16,165 bases of DNA. It comes from JBOGED01 sp050743625. GTDB lineage: Bacteria; Actinomycetota; Nitriliruptoria; Euzebyales; Egibacteraceae. The notes under the pieces were generated by a model that was given only the letters and a program-made list of their open reading frames with translations, was not told where the DNA came from and searched no databases. The position numbers were made by a program, and so were the translations under genes. The stretch spans positions 1 through 16,165 of the forward strand of contig JBOGED010000028.1 in assembly GCA_050743625.1 (NCBI GenBank). Direction: 5' to 3'. Of this stretch, positions 5,939 through 13,937 are shown in pieces; the stretch's first letter is position 1; each line of letters opens with the position of its first letter.

Positions 5939-7477
5939 TCAGCGAGGGATGGATACCCGGTCGTGAAGCAGCTCCTCAGCAACATCGGAGAGCTGTTCTA
6001 CGGTACGTACGACCTCGACCCGTTGGCAGAGCGGCTCGTAGCGCCTCATATCACAGCCACCTAACGACCACCCCCACCGGGGCTCCGGGGTCATCCATAT
6101 CACCCGTCTCGCGAGCCGGGCTACCTCCTCCAGGGCCTGCTCGTTCGGAGGGCGCCCGTTGTTGCGCGCGTCGCCGAGTACGACCACAGTCGTCCTCCTG
6201 CCCACCACAGTCAAGTACTCATCGCCAAACCGGCCGATCGCCTTGCCGAAATCGCTGTTCACGTCGACGTCGAGAAGTTGGCCGGAAAACACCTCCTCCA
6301 CCGCCCGCTCGAACCGTTTTTCCCGGAAGATATCCGTCACCTCGACGATGTCAGCGACAAAGACGAACGTGCGTACCTTCGAGAATAAGTCCTGAAGCTG
6401 ATAGATAAGTTGTAGCCAGAATCGCGCGAGGTTGCGTGTCGACAGGCTGACATCGCAGAGCACCACGAGGTTGGGCTTCTGCTGGCGCTTGGCGCGAAAG
6501 GCTGGCTCGAATGGCATCCCGTCATAGCGCATGTTCCGGCGGAGCGTATGGGGAATGCTGATCTCCCCCCGGTGCCCGCGCGTGCGCCGCCGGCTTGTCG
6601 ATCCGCGTAAGCGCTTCGCGAGCTGACGGATCGCTGCTTCGAGTTGGCGCCGTTCAGGTTCGGAGAACGTCTGGACCCGCACGAGGTTGCGTTGCCAGAC
6701 CTCCGGTTTGAGTCCCTCGCTCAAGAGCCTCTGCCGATCGAGCAGTTGCTGGATCAGCTGGGGGAGCTGGGCGCGGATCGCGTCCGCCTGAGCCTCGAGC
6801 TCGGCGATCAGCTCAGGGTCGACGTCCAGCTCGTGGAGCTGGTCGACGAGCTCGGACAGCTCTGTGGCGCTCACGTCGAGCGGCAGCTCGTCACCGCCCT
6901 CCAGCCTGGTTAACGAGCCTGGCATGAGCATGTTCCGGGCGCGCCGCACCCGTAGGTTTTGCGTTACCCGGCGGAGCACACGGTCGAGCGCGTCGTTCTT
7001 GCGGTTGAGTATGAGCTGCTGCGCGAACAGAGAAAGCCGCAGGCGGTCGCTGTCGTCGTGACCGCCTCCGGGCGTCTGGCGCAGCCGCCGCTGGTCGAAG
7101 AAGCGTCGCAGCTCCGGCGTTGCCTCACCATGGTCGTCCGAGCGGCCACGCTCGGCCGGCGTCTCGATGTCCACCTCGAGATGCCCAGGCGGCTCCTCTT
7201 CACGCTCCCGGTGAGGGTGATGATGATGGTGGTGGTGCGCATGGGCGCTTCCGTTGGTCGGCAGCGGCGCGCTGAAGAACAGGTCGAACAAGTGATCGAA
7301 CGCGGGGATGTCCGCGCTGCTCTTGCACAGCGTGGTCCGGAGGGTGTCTTGGACCTCCTCGCGTCGCGCGAGGTCGACCGCCGTCAGCGCCCGCAGGGCG
7401 TCCATCGTCTCCGCGGGCGACACCCGCAACCCGTGGTCGCGCAGGACCGCGACGAACTCGTTGACCAGCCGGTCCAT
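5939..7477 (-). CDS. CoxE-type VWA-domain protein with a polyhistidine run (512 aa)
   Basis: Partner protein of the adjacent MoxR ATPase. MoxR/VWA pairs (CoxD-CoxE, NorQ-NorD, CbbQ-CbbO, RavA-ViaA) act as chaperones that remodel or load cofactors into enzymes. The N-terminus (MDRLVNEFVAVLRDHGLRVS) matches the start of CoxE-type proteins. Seven consecutive histidines (81-87, flanked by His79 and His89) are followed by an acidic, low-complexity region to about 145. A helical section with a Gln/Leu-rich coiled-coil stretch (205-290) leads to the C-terminal VWA domain. The metal site is DVSLS (Asp342, Ser344, Ser346) with Asp436 in LGDARNN; the usual MIDAS threonine appears to be a serine (Ser408). 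The ATG at 7477 starts 36 bases after the MoxR gene, with only a weak ribosome binding site. It is about 140 residues longer than the plus-strand paralogue at 14919-16043. Confidence 0.88.
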   Translation of the reverse strand: MDRLVNEFVAVLRDHGLRVSPAETMDALRALTAVDLARREEVQDTLRTTLCKSSADIPAFDHLFDLFFSAPLPTNGSAHAHHHHHHHPHREREEEPPGHLEVDIETPAERGRSDDHGEATPELRRFFDQRRLRQTPGGGHDDSDRLRLSLFAQQLILNRKNDALDRVLRRVTQNLRVRRARNMLMPGSLTRLEGGDELPLDVSATELSELVDQLHELDVDPELIAELEAQADAIRAQLPQLIQQLLDRQRLLSEGLKPEVWQRNLVRVQTFSEPERRQLEAAIRQLAKRLRGSTSRRRTRGHRGEISIPHTLRRNMRYDGMPFEPAFRAKRQQKPNLVVLCDVSLSTRNLARFWLQLIYQLQDLFSKVRTFVFVADIVEVTDIFREKRFERAVEEVFSGQLLDVDVNSDFGKAIGRFGDEYLTVVGRRTTVVVLGDARNNGRPPNEQALEEVARLARRVIWMTPEPRWGWSLGGCDMRRYEPLCQRVEVVRTVEQLSDVAEELLHDRVSIPR

Positions 7478-7483
7478 ATCAAC

Positions 7484-7529
7484 CGCTCGCTATCGCTCGC
7501 CTGGCAATAACCTCTACCTCTCGCCTGGC
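7484..7529. repeat. Short direct repeats at the MoxR-VWA gene junction
   Basis: CTCGCCTGGC occurs at 7496-7505 and again at 7520-7529. CGCTCGC occurs at 7484-7490 and 7494-7500. The repeats span the MoxR stop and the leader of the VWA gene. They may simply be a small local duplication. Confidence 0.3.
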
Positions 7530-8512
7530 CTCAGCGCGGGACGGCGTTTCGCCTCGAGGAAGCTGCCGGGAATCTCGCCGATCTCGGATTGGCCGAAGCT
7601 CGCCTCTGGCGGCGCGCCCTCGAGGTAGGCGACGACCTTCTGAGCGTCACGGTCGTGCTTGACGATGACGCCAAGGGTCTCCTCGATCAGCTCTTTGCTG
7701 AGGTCCGAGGCCTGGAGCGCGACGAGCGCCTGCGCCCAGTCCAGGGTCTCACCCACGCTCGGGGCCTTCCTAAGGTCGAGGGCTCGTAGCTGGTGGATCA
7801 TGTCGACCATCTTGTCCGCGAGGTCTTCCCGCAACCCGGGCGCCTTCAGCCGGACGATCTCCAGCTCGACGTCCATGCGGGGATAGCCGAGATACACGTG
7901 GAAGCACCGACGCTTCAAGGCCTCGGACAGCTCACGCGTCGCGTTGGACGTCAGCACGACGAGAGGAATCGACCGGGCGCGGAGGGTCCCGAGCTCGGGA
8001 ATGGTCACCTGGTAGTCGCTCAAGAGCTCGAGCAGGAACGCCTCGAACTCCTCGTCGGCGCGGTCGATCTCGTCCACGAGCAGCACGGTCGGGTGTTTCT
8101 CGCGGATCGACTGGAGCACCGGGCGCGCGACCAGGAAGTCCTCGTTGAAGAACACGTCCTCATGCCAACGCAGAGTCTGAGCCGCCTCACGGAGATCCCC
8201 CGCGCTCTCAAGAGCGACGTCGATCTTGCCGCGCAGCACGTGCGTGTAGAGCAGTTGCTTGCCGTACTCCCACTCGTACAGGGCCTTGGTCTCGTCCAGA
8301 CCCTCGTAACACTGGAGACGGATGAGCTTGCGCTCCAGCGCGCCCGCGACCGCCTTCCCCAGCTCGGTCTTGCCTACGCCTGCCGGGCCCTCGACCAAGA
8401 TCGGCTTGTCGAGCCGGCTCGCAAGGTATACGACGGTGGCCAACCGGCGGTCGCACACGTAGCGCTGTGCACCGAGCAGGGTCTGGACGTCGTCGACGCT
8501 CGAGAATGGCAC
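7514..8512 (-). CDS. MoxR-family AAA+ ATPase of the ADH operon (332 aa)
   Basis: ATP-driven chaperone that should work with the VWA protein downstream, probably as a hexamer, to mature a client enzyme; the neighbouring alcohol dehydrogenase is the obvious candidate. Walker A is GPAGVGKT (42-49), Walker B is VLLVDEID (143-150, Asp147-Glu148) and the sensor 1 region is LTSN (Asn190). The MoxR/CoxD-specific blocks LIRLQCYEGLDETKALYEW and RADEEFEAFLLELLSD are clear and nearly repeated in the paralogue at 13930-14877. I chose the GTG at 8512, which has AAGGAAAG six bases upstream and lies just ahead of the conserved SSVDDVQTLLG. A longer frame runs to 8758 but overlaps the ADH coding region and has non-conserved, arginine-rich sequence. 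The C-terminal tail after 296 is unlike the paralogue. Confidence 0.92.
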   Translation of the reverse strand: MPFSSVDDVQTLLGAQRYVCDRRLATVVYLASRLDKPILVEGPAGVGKTELGKAVAGALERKLIRLQCYEGLDETKALYEWEYGKQLLYTHVLRGKIDVALESAGDLREAAQTLRWHEDVFFNEDFLVARPVLQSIREKHPTVLLVDEIDRADEEFEAFLLELLSDYQVTIPELGTLRARSIPLVVLTSNATRELSEALKRRCFHVYLGYPRMDVELEIVRLKAPGLREDLADKMVDMIHQLRALDLRKAPSVGETLDWAQALVALQASDLSKELIEETLGVIVKHDRDAQKVVAYLEGAPPEASFGQSEIGEIPGSFLEAKRRPALRPGER

Positions 8513-8530
8513 GATGCTTTCCTTCCGGGC

Positions 8531-8566
8531 CTTCTGGGTGCACCCGGATGCGGGCGCACCCAGAAG
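8531..8566 (-). promoter_or_regulatory. Strong hairpin between the ADH and MoxR genes
   Basis: CTTCTGGGTGC (8531-8541) pairs perfectly with GCACCCAGAAG (8556-8566), and inside it CCCG-GATG-CGGG (8543-8554) adds a tetraloop stem. It fills most of the 68-base gap between the ADH stop and the MoxR start. With no T-run it may be a partial terminator, an mRNA stabiliser that lets ADH be made in excess of its chaperones, or an attenuator. Confidence 0.5.
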
Positions 8567-8580
8567 CCTAGATGCGCGAC

Positions 8581-9939
8581 CTACGCCCCGGCCGCGGCTT
8601 GCGTCTGAGTCGTCACTGGCGTCTGGCCGCCACGGGTGCCACCCGCCTCGGCGGCGCGAGGCTGCTTGTGCCCCCTGTCCATCGGGTTGTAGATGCAGTC
8701 GCGGAGGACCTCGACGAGTTGGTGCTCGTTCACGTCGCGCGGGTTGCCCGGCGTGCATGGGTCGTCGAGCATGTGCCGCGCCATCGCCTGAAGCTCTTTC
8801 TCGTCGCTCTCGATCTTGGTGGGCCGGCCCTCGTACCAGCCCGTGCCGATACGCGACTTCGGGTAGGTCGGGTCGACGGACGAGAAGTTGTCGGGGATCC
8901 CGACGTCTCTCGCGAGGCGGACGACGGCTTCCAACGCGCGGTCGCAGGCTGCCGGCTTCGACAGGCCGGTGACGTCCTCACCGAGCGCTTTGGCGATGTC
9001 GACGTAGCGCTCGCCGGCGGCGGGGATGTTGAACTCCCATACGCGGGCGATGCCCACCCCGTTATTCAGGCCGTGGTGGATGTCGTAGAGCGCGCAGACC
9101 GCGTGCGACAGGGAGTGGAGTATGCCGAGCAGGCTGCAGCTGAACGCCTGGGCCGCGATGTACTGCGCCCAGACCATGCCCGACATCGCCTCGAAGTTGT
9201 GCGGGTTGGCGTAGGCCTCCCGCAGGTATTTCCCGGACAGCTCCAGCGCCTTCAACGCCTGCGGCGTGCCGGAGAGGTGCTGGACGCGACCGGCGTACGC
9301 CTCGGAGGCGTGGGCGATCGTGTCGAAGCCGGTGAACCCTACATAGGCCGCGGGCTGGGTCATGCAGAGCACGGGATCGTTGATCGCGAGCGTGGTCGTC
9401 ATGGCACGGTCAACGGCGACCCACTTGTGTGGGGCCTTCTCAGAGCTCATGTCGTTGATGACGGCGAACGGGGTGGTCTCGGAGCCAGTGCCCACCGTGG
9501 TGTTGATCGCGATCTGCGGCGGGTTGTCGAGGTTCTCGGACTTGAACAAGCCCTGGAACTCGTTGATGTTGCGGCCGTCGTGCGCCGCCACCACCCTCGC
9601 GCCCTTCGTGCAGTCGTGGGAGCTGCCACCGCCAAGCGAGACGAACCCGTCGCACTGATCCTCGGTGAACATCTGGTAGGCGTCCATGCAGTTGTAGTCC
9701 TTGGGGTTGGACTCAACCTTGTCATAGACGCTGGTCGCGACCCCGGCATCCTCGAAGTTGCGCTTGACCTCGTCCAGGATGCCGGTTCCCCGCAACCCCG
9801 AGGTGACGATCAGGACATGCCGGAGGCCCATCGCCTTGGCCTCCGGGCCTGCGAGCTCATAGGCTCCGGGCCCTAACAGCGATCGGGGCTGGCGGAAGAA
9901 CTCGTGGATCGGGAACTCGACGATCTTGCTGAAATCCAT
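8581..9939 (-). CDS. Iron-containing alcohol dehydrogenase, NDMA-dependent methanol dehydrogenase type (452 aa)
   Basis: Oxidises a primary alcohol to the aldehyde. The protein has the family III (iron) ADH fold: the nucleotide-binding GGGS at 103-106 and metal ligands Asp206, His210, His275 and His289, the last pair with the 14-residue spacing of FucO. Several blocks agree with what I recall of the Amycolatopsis and mycobacterial methanol:NDMA oxidoreductase (Mdo/Mno): GLRGTGI, YDKVESNPKDYN (72-83), KGARVVAAHDGRNINEF (112-128), HHGLNNGVGIARVWEFNIP (288-306) and CTPGNPRDV. Those enzymes carry a tightly bound NAD(P) and pass electrons to an external acceptor, often with mycofactocin; whether methanol is the substrate here is not shown. 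The ATG at 9939 has GAGGAG nine bases upstream. A low-complexity tail of about 32 residues (421-452) extends beyond the usual end. First gene of the operon with MoxR, VWA and membrane protein. Confidence 0.9.
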   Translation of the reverse strand: MDFSKIVEFPIHEFFRQPRSLLGPGAYELAGPEAKAMGLRHVLIVTSGLRGTGILDEVKRNFEDAGVATSVYDKVESNPKDYNCMDAYQMFTEDQCDGFVSLGGGSSHDCTKGARVVAAHDGRNINEFQGLFKSENLDNPPQIAINTTVGTGSETTPFAVINDMSSEKAPHKWVAVDRAMTTTLAINDPVLCMTQPAAYVGFTGFDTIAHASEAYAGRVQHLSGTPQALKALELSGKYLREAYANPHNFEAMSGMVWAQYIAAQAFSCSLLGILHSLSHAVCALYDIHHGLNNGVGIARVWEFNIPAAGERYVDIAKALGEDVTGLSKPAACDRALEAVVRLARDVGIPDNFSSVDPTYPKSRIGTGWYEGRPTKIESDEKELQAMARHMLDDPCTPGNPRDVNEHQLVEVLRDCIYNPMDRGHKQPRAAEAGGTRGGQTPVTTQTQAAAGA

Positions 9940-9993
9940 GTGCTGCCACTCCTCGCTCGACTCGATCGGTCACGTGAGCGCCGCGTCGATGAA

Positions 9994-10016
9994 CCTAACG
10001 CGGGGACCGCGTTGGG
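9994..10016. promoter_or_regulatory. Operator-like palindrome
   Basis: AACGCGG-GGA-CCGCGTT (9997-10013) is a perfect 7-bp inverted repeat with a 3-base centre, extended after one mismatch by CC and GG on the flanks. It lies about 58 bases upstream of the ADH start, a usual place for a repressor or activator dimer to bind. The binding family cannot be named from the site alone. Confidence 0.45.
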
Positions 10017-10175
10017 CGGCACTCCTCATTCGACCGGAATGGACCTGTCCGAACGGATAGGCGTCCACCCTGGCCAACCGGCTTGTCAGCACCTCGCTAC
10101 GCGCGCCGAGTGGTGAGACCCCTTTTCAACCGCCCACCCTCGTCATAGGGTGCTGCCACAGTGATGCAGTCCGCC

Positions 10176-10205
10176 GGGGATTCGGGAGTGGACTCCCGCG
10201 TCCCC
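10176..10205 (+). promoter_or_regulatory. Leader hairpin 1 upstream of the Mo-hydroxylase operon
   Basis: CGGGAG-TGGA-CTCCCG (10183-10198) is a perfect 6-bp stem with a tetraloop, extended outside a 2-by-2 internal loop by GGGGA (10176-10180) with TCCCC (10201-10205). It lies about 54 bases before the start codon of the small subunit. Confidence 0.45.
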
Positions 10206-10215
10206 CTCATGCATG

Positions 10216-10240
10216 GCTGGGGGTGCTCCAAACCCCCAGC
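10216..10240 (+). promoter_or_regulatory. Leader hairpin 2 upstream of the Mo-hydroxylase operon
   Basis: GCTGGGGGT (10216-10224) pairs perfectly with ACCCCCAGC (10232-10240) around a 7-base loop. The ribosome binding site GGGAGGG begins only seven bases later, so the fold could influence translation of the small subunit. Confidence 0.5.
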
Positions 10241-10258
10241 GTGAATCGGGAGGGCCGG

Positions 10259-10734
<476 letters not shown>

Positions 10735-10738
<4 letters not shown>

Positions 10739-13098
10739 CCGATATCGCCGAGCGGAACATCGGCGCCGCGCGCCCGCGCAAAGAGGATGCCCGCCTGATC
10801 ACCGGCCAGACCAACTGGACCGACAACATCCAGTTCCCTGGCATGCTGCACATGGCGGTCGTGCGTTCCCCGATGGCACATGCCCGCATCACCAGCATCG
10901 ACGTATCGGGCGCGCTCGAACAACCTGGCGTCGTCGCCGCCTTCTCCGGCGCCGACCTCGGTGACCTGAACGTGGGCCTGCCCTGCGCGTGGCCCGTCAC
11001 CCCGGACATCAAGATGCCACCCCACCTCCCGCTGGCGACCGACAAGGTCCGCTACGTCGGCGACGCGGTCGCGGTCGTCATCGCCCGGGACCGGTACCAA
11101 GCCGCCGACGCGGTCGAGCACGTCGTCGTCGACTACGACCCGCTGCCCGCGGTCGTCGACCTTGAGGACGCCCTCACGGGGTCCTCACTCGTCCACGACG
11201 ACATCGACAACAACAAGTGCTACCGCTTCGAGATGCCCTGTGGCGACCTTGACACCGCGTTCAACGGCGCCGAGGTCGTCGTCGAGCGCCGCTTCTTCCA
11301 GAACCGGCTGATCCCGAACGCGATCGAGCCACGCGCCGTCGTCTGTGCCCCCGTCGCCTCGGCCGGTGAGTACACCCTCTACTCGGCCACGCAGATCCCG
11401 CACGTGTTGCGGGTCCTGATGGCTCTGATCACCGGTATTCCCGAGCAGAAGCTCCGTATCGTCGCCCCCGACGTCGGGGGAGGGTTCGGCTCCAAGCTGG
11501 AGTTCTACGCTGAAGAGGTCCTCGTGCTCCAGGTCGCGGGGAAGCTCGGCCGCCCGATCAAGTGGACCGAGTCGCGCAGCGAGAACTACCAGGCCACGAT
11601 CCACGGCCGCGAGATGATCCAGGACATCTCGATCGCCGCGGATCGCGACGGTCGGATCCGCGGTCTCAAGGCCGATCTCACCGCGGACATGGGCGCCTAC
11701 CTCCAGCTCATCACGCCCGGCATCCCGCTGCTCGGCGCGTTCATGTACAACGCGATCTACAAGATGGACGCGTACGGCTTCTACACGACCGGTGTATTCA
11801 CGAACAAGACTCCCACCGACGCCTATCGAGGCGCCGGCAGGCCCGAGGCGACCTACGCGATCGAGCGGATCATCGACGAGCTCGCCGCCGAGCTCGACAT
11901 GGAGCCTATGGAGCTGCGCCGCCGGAACTGGATCAAGCACGAGGAGTTCCCCTACTCCACGATCTCGGGGCTCACGTACGACTCCGGGAACTACGAGGCG
12001 GCGACGGACAAGGCGCTTCACCTGCTCAACTACGACGAGCTGCGTGCCGAGCAGGCCAAGCGGCGCGAGTCGAACGACCGCGTCCAGCTTGGGATCGGCA
12101 TCTCGACCTACACCGAGATGTGCGGCATCGCGCCGTCGCGGGTGCTCGGCAGCCTGAGCTACGCCGCCGGCGGTTGGGAGACCGCGACCATCCGAGTGAC
12201 GCCGACCGGCAAGGTCGAGGTCGTCACTGGCACGTCGCCGCACGGCCAGGGCCATGCGACCTCGTGGAGCCAGATCGCCGCTGACGCGCTCGGCGTGCCG
12301 TTCGAGGACATCGAGGTGATCCACGGCGACACGAAGAGCGCCCCGGCAGGCTACGACACGTACGGGTCACGGTCGCTTGTGATCGGCGGCATCGCCGTGC
12401 ACAAGGCCGCCGAGAAGGTCGTTCAGAAGGCGAAGAGGTTCGCCGCGCACCTGCTCGAGGCGTCCGAGGACGACATAGAGTTCTCGAACGGCCGGTTCAG
12501 CGTGAAGGGATCGCCAGAGGCCGGCAAGACCATCCAAGAGATCGCGTTCGCGGTATTCGCCGCGCACGACTATCCCGAAGGTGCGGAGCCGACCCTCACC
12601 GCCGACTTCACGATGGACCCCGAGAACTTCTCATTCCCCCACGGCACGCACCTCGCGGCGATGGAGGTCGACACCGAGACCGGTGAGTGCACGATCCGCA
12701 AGTACGTCTGCGTCGACGACGTCGGCAACGTGATCAACCCGCTGATCGTCGAGGGTCAGGTCCACGGCGGTCTCGCCCAAGGGATCGCGCAGGCCCTGTT
12801 CGAAGAGGCCATCTACGACTCGGACGGCAACCTGGTCACCGGCACGCTGGTCGACTACTACGTCCCTGGCGCGCCTGACCTTCCCGACTTCGTCACGGAC
12901 CGCACCGTGACCCCCGCGACGTCCAATCCGCTGGGCGTCAAGGGTGTTGGCGAGGCCGGCACCATCGCCTCGACCCCCGCGATCATCAACGGGGTCGTCG
13001 ACGCCATCCGTCACCTGGGAATCAACGACATCCGCATGCCCGCCTCGCCCCAACGGGTGTGGCGCGCCATCCAGGCTGCACAGGGAGGTGCGCAGTGA
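10735..13098 (+). CDS. Mo-hydroxylase large subunit, form II CoxL-like (787 aa)
   Basis: Molybdenum-cofactor-binding catalytic subunit of the xanthine oxidase family. The N-terminal domain starts with the usual RKEDARLITGQTNWTDNI and the Mo-binding part has DVGGGFGSK (246-254), SPHGQGHATSW (501-511) and the catalytic glutamate Glu740 in GVKGVGEAG. The active-site loop reads AYRGAGR (363-369). This is the form II signature; true form I CO dehydrogenases have AYxCSFR with the copper-ligating cysteine, so this is probably not a CO dehydrogenase. Likely substrates of the family are aldehydes or N-heterocycles, but sequence alone does not say which. Length is normal. Start and stop overlap the neighbouring subunits by four bases each, giving the S-L-M order usual for form II operons, unlike M-S-L in form I. 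Confidence 0.95.
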
Positions 13099-13937
13099 TC
13101 CCTGCACCGTTCGACTATGTCCGGGCCGGCTCGGTGGACGAGGCGGTATCGGTGCTCGCGCAGCACGGAGACGAGGCCAAGGTGCTCGCCGGCGGACACA
13201 GCTTGCTCCCTCTCATGAAGCTGAGGTTCGCGTCCCCCGCGTTGCTGGTGGACATCGGCCGCATCGACGCGATCAAGGGTGTTCGCGAGGACGGCGACGG
13301 GATCGTCGTCGGCGCGGCGACGACCCACGCGGCCGTCATGAAGGACCCGCTCGTGCAACAGCACTGCGCGGTGCTGGCCCATGTCACGGCAGGGGTAGGT
13401 GACCCCCAGGTCCGTCATCGCGGCACCTTGGGTGGCTCGTTGGCCCACGGGGACGCGGCGGGTGACCTGCCCGCCACCGCGCTGGCCCTGGACGCCAGGT
13501 TCGTCGTTCAGGGCCCCAATGGCCAGCGCACGATCGAGGCGAGCGAGTTCTTCATCGACTACCTCGAGACCGCGCTGAACCCCGACGAGATGCTCGTCGA
13601 GGTCGCCTTCCCCAAGCTCGACTCGAGCTGGGGCTACAACTACCAGAAGTTCACCCGGGTCGCCCAGGCCTGGGCGAACGTCGGCGCGCTAGCCATCGCC
13701 CGCCGCACCAACGGCTCGATCGAAGCGAGTATCGGCCTGACCAACATGGCCACGGTGCCCATCCGTGGTTCCGCGACCGAGTCGGCACTCGCTAGCGGCT
13801 CGAGCATCGAGGACGCCGCCGCGCAAGCCGCCGAGGGCACCGACCCGCCCACCGACCTCAACGCCGATCCCGACTACCGCCAACACCTCGCCCGCGTCCT
13901 CACCCGCCGCGCGCTCGAAAAGGCGGTGGGTGGGTAG
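13095..13937 (+). CDS. Mo-hydroxylase FAD-binding medium subunit (CoxM-like, 280 aa)
   Basis: FAD subunit that passes electrons from the iron-sulfur subunit to the final acceptor. The two FAD contact motifs are present: AGGHSLLPLMKLR near residues 32-44 and TLGGSLAHGDAAGDLPA near 110-126. The protein opens with PAPFDYVRAGSVDEAVSVL, typical of the family, and has the usual length. I chose the GTG at 13095, which overlaps the large-subunit stop as GTGA and has AGGGAGG six bases upstream; the longer frame to 13059 lies inside the large-subunit gene. The C-terminus contains the usual CO dehydrogenase flavoprotein C-terminal domain (YQKFTRVAQAWANVGALAIA). The next gene, MoxR, probably starts within its last codons. 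Confidence 0.94.
   Translation: MIPAPFDYVRAGSVDEAVSVLAQHGDEAKVLAGGHSLLPLMKLRFASPALLVDIGRIDAIKGVREDGDGIVVGAATTHAAVMKDPLVQQHCAVLAHVTAGVGDPQVRHRGTLGGSLAHGDAAGDLPATALALDARFVVQGPNGQRTIEASEFFIDYLETALNPDEMLVEVAFPKLDSSWGYNYQKFTRVAQAWANVGALAIARRTNGSIEASIGLTNMATVPIRGSATESALASGSSIEDAAAQAAEGTDPPTDLNADPDYRQHLARVLTRRALEKAVGG

Larger units (their letters stand above)
9940..10258. promoter_or_regulatory. Divergent control region between the ADH and Mo-hydroxylase operons
   Basis: 319 bases without a credible gene, from which both operons must be transcribed in opposite directions. It holds a 17-bp palindrome on the ADH side and two strong hairpins on the hydroxylase side (listed separately), plus a 6-bp inverted repeat CACCCT/AGGGTG at 10135-10152 and a short palindrome GGAC-CT-GTCC at 10041-10050. 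TAGGGT at 10146-10151 fits a TAnnnT -10 box for the plus-strand operon but the -35 (TTTTCA) is poor. No regulator gene is nearby. Confidence 0.6.

Noticed and set aside
7211..7243. Histidine run as a cloning tag
   Set aside because: It lies inside the gene, is flanked by native-looking sequence, mixes histidine codons and is interrupted by Ala and Pro on its sides, so an artificial tag is unlikely.
8513..8758. N-terminal extension of the minus-strand MoxR protein
   Set aside because: It would overlap the end of the ADH gene by about 180 bases and reads as arginine-rich, non-conserved sequence. The GTG at 8512 has a good ribosome binding site and precedes the conserved region.
8572..9876. Long open frame of 434 codons on the plus strand
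   Set aside because: It is antisense to the iron ADH, which has intact motifs. The translated sequence is Val/Arg/Asp-rich with no recognisable domain, the usual product of the opposite strand of GC-rich coding DNA.
11185..12324. Open frame of 379 codons on the minus strand
   Set aside because: It is antisense to the Mo-hydroxylase large subunit and shows no domain or start site of its own.
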